DNA from: Chitinophaga sp. YR627
Lineage (GTDB): Bacteria > Bacteroidota > Bacteroidia > Chitinophagales > Chitinophagaceae
Length of the DNA: 64,000 nucleotides
Reading direction: 5' to 3'
Assembly (NCBI RefSeq): GCF_900114995.1
Contig: NZ_FOUX01000006.1
Span: forward strand, 744,001-808,000
In this document: positions 59,214 to 64,000 of the stretch, one piece after another
Position numbering within the stretch: the stretch's first letter is position 1
Layout: every line of letters begins with the position of its first letter
Made by a program: the position numbers and the translations under genes
The notes under the pieces: model-generated
Database searches by the model: none
Told to the model about the DNA's origin: nothing
The model's input: the letters and a program-made list of their open reading frames with translations, nothing else

Positions 59214-59670
59214 CCTCAAAAGTCAATCAGGTTACTCACGCCTACCGGCCTACTTTTCTGCCAATCTCTGCTACAAAAGAATTAAAAATTACTATCATGG
59301 TCATTTTTTATCATGATAGTAATTTATCTTATTTGAGAATAAAAGATAAATTATGCAATTTGGATTTTTAGATTCTTTTAACATATATTTGAATTGCTTA
59401 TAGAGAAAGAATGTCCCATGTTGTGATTAAGTTGTATGTAGACCCTTTGGAAATCTTCTTTCTTCTCATAACCGCTCCCATTCATAGCCTCAGCCTTCCT
59501 CAAGAGTTTGTTTTACCAGGAGTATCCTGTTAGAATCCTTATTTTATTCTCATAATCCGTCCCACTTCAGAGTACAACCTATATGAATTGTGCATGCGAT
59601 AAATCGTGCTGTGTTGTCGTGCAATGTTGCAAACAATCAAACGTCATAATATAATCCTATATCCATCTGC
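59214..59670 (+). other. Intergenic AT-rich region with overlapping hairpins
   Basis: No gene is seen. A perfect 14-base-pair inverted repeat lies at 59286-59325 and a second 10-base-pair one at 59321-59352; they share bases and cannot form together. The upstream part probably ends the lipoprotein transcript. The promoter of the large gene at 59671 was not recognised. Confidence 0.5.
59286..59352. terminator. Two overlapping hairpins after lipoprotein gene
   Basis: AAATTACTATCATG (59286-59299) pairs with CATGATAGTAATTT (59312-59325) over 14 base pairs; AATTTATCTT (59321-59330) pairs with AAGATAAATT (59343-59352). The first has only a weak T tail. The pair could be a terminator set or a switch. 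Confidence 0.45.
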
Positions 59671-62600
59671 ATGGTAGAATTTTACTGTCGTGGTCTTCTC
59701 AGAAGGCTAAAAATCTGGTGTCTGCTTATAACAGCAATCATCTTCACGCGTGCTAATGCGAGAGCAGAAGGTAGTAAAGAATTGAATCAGAGTGGTGGCT
59801 ATCGTGCTTACCTGAATTCTGCGTCCGCTGTAAGTGTGAACAATCTTTTCCCCACAGCGGGAACGATGAAAGTGTATGTGAACGTGGGTGAACGTATTTA
59901 TGTAGGATCCAGTGCGCAGGGTATTGGTAGTGGTACGATCAATCTGCGTGCTCCTAACGGTGTGACGTATACGACAGGTACAAGCACCACAACGGGACGT
60001 ATCAGTAATCGTACGCAGGAGGTGAACGGACCTAACGTCGGCTCAGTGACAACAGGGTATACGGCGGCGATCTTTACTGTAGGTGCCGGACAGGCAGGGG
60101 TTTGGGAGATTGACTTTGTACCACCCAATGCGGCTTCAGCAACTAATCCAACAGCGATTGTATCTACCGGCAACTGGACACAGCCTACCGGTACATCCAT
60201 GATAGCAGCATTCGATGTAAGTGTAAGGAATGTTGCGAATACAGCATTTGTTCCCGGTCGTCTCTATACAAATATTTTTACCGCAAACCTTGGCGCTGCT
60301 AATGCTACTTTCAATGCGATCTTACGCGTACTCACAAATGATGGTTACATTTATACAGTTAACAATAACGGCCAGGCGGGTTTCGGTTTCTCTTTCGTAG
60401 CTAATAATAAAGGTTTTCGTACTGCTGCAGGAGAGCCTACTTACAAAAGCGTGGATGATCTGGCTAACCTGCGTCTGAAAGATCCCCGGACGGCTGATAC
60501 AGAAACGGATATTACACACAAGATATTTTTCAATACACCTGCTGCTGATCTACCCGCAAGCGCGCCCAGTGTCTCGGGCTCCACGTGGCTACTGACCACA
60601 CCTCCGGTCATATCGGCCTCTATCCTGACGTTTAGCGGGGTAGAGGGAACTCCCGGAGTGGCGGGTACCAATCCCGCAGGGGGGAACATTACCTTCACCG
60701 CTACATATGCCGCAAACTACGCCGTTGATATAGATATCAACGGCAATGGCGTTTATACGGATGCGGTAGACCGTCGTCTTACAGGAAGCGCGGTAGTGGG
60801 TACAAACAGTGTATACTGGGATGGTAACAATGGGCAGGGCGCAAAGGTATTATCAGGAACAACGACCTATAATACCCGCGTTGTATTATTTGCCGGTGAA
60901 GTACATTTTCCTTTTATTGACGTAGAAAATAACCCGACGGGTATCATTATCACCCGAACAAATGGATCTGGTTCTCCCAGCGATATTGTATACTGGGATG
61001 ATTCTGAGCTGACCGTTAATGGTACGGCTTCCAATCCTATCAGTACAGCTACTGCGGGCGTATCCAGTAACACAAACGGACACAAGTTTGGTTCAACTGC
61101 TTACAGTGGTACCGACTTTGGTAATGAAAATGGTATCGATACCTGGTCTTATCTGACCAGTACACCGACCACAACGCCATTGATCATTACATTACGCGAG
61201 GCAGATCTGGAGGTGATCAGTATCACCAAATCAAGTGCTACGCCTTGCCAGGGAGCTACTGTGACTTATACAACTGCTGTCAGGAATAATGGTCCTAATA
61301 ATGTTGTGGGCGCTACTTATCAGTTCAACTTCCCCACGAATCTGACCAATGTAACGGTTACGCCGGCATTGACAAGTGGCGTTGCTGTGGTAACTGGTGG
61401 TACTACTACCGCAACACAATATGCTGCTACATTGTCCATGAACAATGCAGCCGTTGTAACTTTCACTATTACCGGTACGATCTCTTCTTTTCCGACTGGT
61501 GGTACACTCAGTGTTACATCTGCCGTGATGCGTCCACAGGACGTTACGGACCCGGATGCGACGAACCCGGATGCCGCAGCTCCGACTGATCCACAGTCGG
61601 AGTGTGATGCCCTGCCCTCTGGTGTAGGATGTAATAATATCAGGACAGATGCAACTACCGTATCGCAGACACCGACTACATCAGTGGCAGGTCCTGCACA
61701 GACTTTGTGTGCCGCTACATCTACCACACTGGCGGCGAATACACCTACTGTGGGAACAGGTGCATGGTCGCAGGTCAGCGGACCGGGAACGGCTGTGATC
61801 ACGAATACGAGTTCGCCTACATCAACGGTGACTGGTCTGGTGACAGGAACATATGTTTTCCGTTGGACTATTTCAAATGGTAGTTGTACACCAAGCACCA
61901 GTGATGTGTCTATTACGGTCCAGGCAGCGCTGGCTAACAATACGATCACTGCGCCGGCTACAACTACTTTCTGTGGATCAGGTGATCCCGCAGTGATTAC
62001 AGGTTCGACGCCCACAGGCGGTAGTGGTACCTACACCTACCAGTGGCAGCAATCTACTGATAACTCAACCTATACAAATATCAGTGGTGCTACCTCAGCC
62101 TCGTATGATCCACCTGTGCAAAGCACAACAACTTATTTCCGCAGACTCATCACATCCGGCGCCTGTACAACGGCGAGTGCAAGTAATGTGGTGACCATCA
62201 CTATTCAGTCCGCTGTTACTAATAATACAATTACAGCGCCTGCAACAACTACCTTCTGTTCCACCGGTGACGCCGCTATTATTACAGGTGCTGCGCCGGC
62301 TGGGGGTAGTGGTACGTTTACCTATCAGTGGCAGAGCAGTACGGATAATACCACATTCACCAATATAGCGGGAGCGACAGCACTGTCTTATGATCCACCG
62401 GCTGCAAGTGTGACGACTTACTATCGTCGTCAGGTGACATCAGGCGCCTGTTCCAATGCCAGCACAAGTAATGTGGTGACCATCACGATACAGAGTGCGC
62501 TCACACCTGGTGCTATTGCTGCGAGCCAGGAGTTCTGTGTATCCGGCGATCCGGTTGCATTTACACAGACAACGGCGCCGACTGGTGGTAGCGGTACTTA

Positions 62601-64000
62601 TACCTATCAGTGGCAAAGTTCTGTGACAAGCGCCAGCACCGGATTTACAGACATCAGCGGCGCTACGGCAGTAGCGTATGATGCAGCAGCAATCAGCCAG
62701 ACAACTTATTACAGAAGGATCACCCGCTCCGGCGTTTGTTCGGATGTGATCAGTAATGTATTGACTGTAACCGTAAACGCTGCATTGACGCCAGGTGTGA
62801 TCGCTGGTAATCAGACATTCTGTACCAGTGGTGATCCGGCTGCATTTACACAGACAACAGCACCGGCTGGTGGTAACGGTATATTTACCTATCAGTGGCA
62901 GAGTTCTGTGACCAGCACGACCGCAGGTTTCTCCGATATCTCCGGCGCAACGGCTAATATATATGATGCACCTTCTTTATCGCAGACTACTTACTTCCGC
63001 AGGATCACCCGTTCAGCTACCTGTGCGGATGCGACTTCCAATGTGCTGACTGTAACGGTAAATCCTTCGCTGTCCAATAATACGATCGCTGCATCACAGA
63101 CGATCTGTAGCGGCTCAACACCGGCAGCTTTAACCGGTAGCACACCGGCAGGCGGCAATGGTACTTATACCTATCTGTGGGAAGTGAGTGTTGGTGGCGG
63201 TGCATTTACTACTGCCCCAGGTACCAGCAACCTGCAGAATTATACACCATCAGCACCATTGACACAAACCACCCAGTACAGAAGAACAGTTACTTCTGAT
63301 GCTTGTGCTACGAGTCTGAGTAATGTGATACAGGTAACCGTGAATGGTAGTACTACCGTTTCAAATGCAGGTCCGGATCAGGGTCCGCTGAACGCGACGA
63401 CTGTAACGCTGGCCGCAAATGCGCCTGCGACTGGTACTGGTACCTGGACACAGGTATCTGGTCCGAATACGGCGAATATTGTCAATCCTGCTGCGAATAA
63501 TACAAGTGTTACCGGACTGGTGGCAGGTACCTATACTTTCCGCTGGACGATCAGCAATCCTCCATGTACGCCAAGTACAGATGATGTGCTGATCATTATC
63601 AATACGGCTCCGGTTGCCGGCAATGACGCTGTCACTACGCCAGAGGATGTAGCATTGAATATTAATATACTCGGCAATGACAGCGATGTGGATGGTACAC
63701 TGAATACAGGAAGTGTAGCCATTGTGAATCAACCGACACATGGTACTGTCAGCGTAGCAGCGAATGGCGTGGTGACCTACACACCAAATGCTAATTATAA
63801 TGGTAGTGATGTATTTACTTATACCGTAAGAGATAATCTGGGTACTATTTCCAATACAGCTACTGTTTCTGTTAATATTACACCGGTGAATGATCCGCCG
63901 GTAGCTGTGGATGATGATATCAATCTGACGGAAGATATGACCGTTACTATTCCCGCACCAGGTGTGCTGGGTAATGATTATGATCCGGATGGTGATCAGC
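59671..64000 (+). CDS. Giant repeat-rich surface protein (Ig/PKD-like and cadherin-like repeats), 3'-truncated by window edge
   Basis: One plus-strand frame is open from ATG 59671 to the window end, at least 1443 codons without a stop. An N-terminal basic/hydrophobic segment (MVEFYCRGLLRRLKIWCLLI) suggests a signal peptide. A long unknown domain follows, then a DUF11-like section near 61210-61560 (ITKSSATPCQGATVTYTTAV). A PKD-like domain at about 61680-61926 and one at 63352-63600 flank five tandem 95-residue Ig-like repeats at 61927-63351 (each with FC, GGSGTYTYQWQ, ISGAT, TTYYRR). From 63601, cadherin-like/tandem-95 repeats start (AVTTPEDVALNINILGNDSD, then YTPNANYNGSDVFTYTVRDN). Such proteins are secreted adhesins, often with a T9SS or gliding-motility C-terminus, which is outside this window. 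Confidence 0.88.
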   Translation, partial: MVEFYCRGLLRRLKIWCLLITAIIFTRANARAEGSKELNQSGGYRAYLNSASAVSVNNLFPTAGTMKVYVNVGERIYVGSSAQGIGSGTINLRAPNGVTYTTGTSTTTGRISNRTQEVNGPNVGSVTTGYTAAIFTVGAGQAGVWEIDFVPPNAASATNPTAIVSTGNWTQPTGTSMIAAFDVSVRNVANTAFVPGRLYTNIFTANLGAANATFNAILRVLTNDGYIYTVNNNGQAGFGFSFVANNKGFRTAAGEPTYKSVDDLANLRLKDPRTADTETDITHKIFFNTPAADLPASAPSVSGSTWLLTTPPVISASILTFSGVEGTPGVAGTNPAGGNITFTATYAANYAVDIDINGNGVYTDAVDRRLTGSAVVGTNSVYWDGNNGQGAKVLSGTTTYNTRVVLFAGEVHFPFIDVENNPTGIIITRTNGSGSPSDIVYWDDSELTVNGTASNPISTATAGVSSNTNGHKFGSTAYSGTDFGNENGIDTWSYLTSTPTTTPLIITLREADLEVISITKSSATPCQGATVTYTTAVRNNGPNNVVGATYQFNFPTNLTNVTVTPALTSGVAVVTGGTTTATQYAATLSMNNAAVVTFTITGTISSFPTGGTLSVTSAVMRPQDVTDPDATNPDAAAPTDPQSECDALPSGVGCNNIRTDATTVSQTPTTSVAGPAQTLCAATSTTLAANTPTVGTGAWSQVSGPGTAVITNTSSPTSTVTGLVTGTYVFRWTISNGSCTPSTSDVSITVQAALANNTITAPATTTFCGSGDPAVITGSTPTGGSGTYTYQWQQSTDNSTYTNISGATSASYDPPVQSTTTYFRRLITSGACTTASASNVVTITIQSAVTNNTITAPATTTFCSTGDAAIITGAAPAGGSGTFTYQWQSSTDNTTFTNIAGATALSYDPPAASVTTYYRRQVTSGACSNASTSNVVTITIQSALTPGAIAASQEFCVSGDPVAFTQTTAPTGGSGTYTYQWQSSVTSASTGFTDISGATAVAYDAAAISQTTYYRRITRSGVCSDVISNVLTVTVNAALTPGVIAGNQTFCTSGDPAAFTQTTAPAGGNGIFTYQWQSSVTSTTAGFSDISGATANIYDAPSLSQTTYFRRITRSATCADATSNVLTVTVNPSLSNNTIAASQTICSGSTPAALTGSTPAGGNGTYTYLWEVSVGGGAFTTAPGTSNLQNYTPSAPLTQTTQYRRTVTSDACATSLSNVIQVTVNGSTTVSNAGPDQGPLNATTVTLAANAPATGTGTWTQVSGPNTANIVNPAANNTSVTGLVAGTYTFRWTISNPPCTPSTDDVLIIINTAPVAGNDAVTTPEDVALNINILGNDSDVDGTLNTGSVAIVNQPTHGTVSVAANGVVTYTPNANYNGSDVFTYTVRDNLGTISNTATVSVNITPVNDPPVAVDDDINLTEDMTVTIPAPGVLGNDYDPDGDQ

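Overview
The window looks like a chromosome segment from a Bacteroidota member close to Chitinophaga. Supporting signs are SusC/SusD pairs, FecR plus a TonB receptor with an STN domain, many lipoproteins with a short lipobox, DUF5107/TPR and DUF7674-like proteins, promoters of the TAnnTTTG type, and few Shine-Dalgarno sequences. No rRNA, tRNA, CRISPR array or intact insertion sequence was seen.

Layout. 1-4021: end of an RND efflux pump and its outer-membrane factor. 4084-7484: a small hypothetical protein and three tandem membrane-protein paralogs sharing a C-terminal GIPWY/F motif, the first frameshifted. 7592-9627: an NTF2-like secreted protein, a secreted hypothetical protein and a divergent Crp/Fnr regulator around a shared operator. 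9705-13832: a cobalamin-type radical SAM protein coupled to a 7TM-DISM sensor whose C-terminus is an IS1595-type transposase zinc ribbon. 14248-20260: SusC, SusD and a GH30 lipoprotein (polysaccharide utilisation). 20261-22622: a mostly non-coding zone with a large-hairpin repeat family, a minisatellite and one orphan gene. 22623-31692: a sugar-utilisation operon (clan GH-D-like hydrolase, DUF5107-TPR, GalM, MFS sugar porter) with a divergent AraC regulator. 31774-41241: a HAD protein, an S41 peptidase lipoprotein, FecR, a transducing TonB receptor, two lipoproteins and an ECF sigma factor. 41706-42983: an acyltransferase-like protein without its nucleophile serine and a 90-residue protein. 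42984-46629: a possible structured RNA, a porin, a thioesterase and a GH18-like lipoprotein. 46693-55262 (minus strand): a potassium-uptake operon, in transcription order DUF7674-like gene, a 27-codon ORF, kdpF, kdpA, kdpB, kdpC, a GNAT gene, a short KdpD and a separate histidine kinase. 55575-58447: a DUF1223 protein, an Ohr/OsmC protein and a sigma-54 response regulator. 58569-64000: a lipoprotein and the start of a giant repeat-rich surface protein that runs off the window.

How the parts may work together. The FecR, TonB receptor and ECF set looks like a cell-surface signalling system; the S41 and fecR genes share a 30-base upstream motif with the layout of an ECF promoter. The Kdp operon carries its own split sensor, and the orphan sigma-54 response regulator nearby is the best candidate partner, since a GG-N10-GC element lies just before the operon. 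The most unusual items are the sensor/transposase-zinc-ribbon fusion beside a B12 radical SAM protein, the covarying hairpin repeats at 20.4-22.5 kb, and the serine-less acyltransferase.
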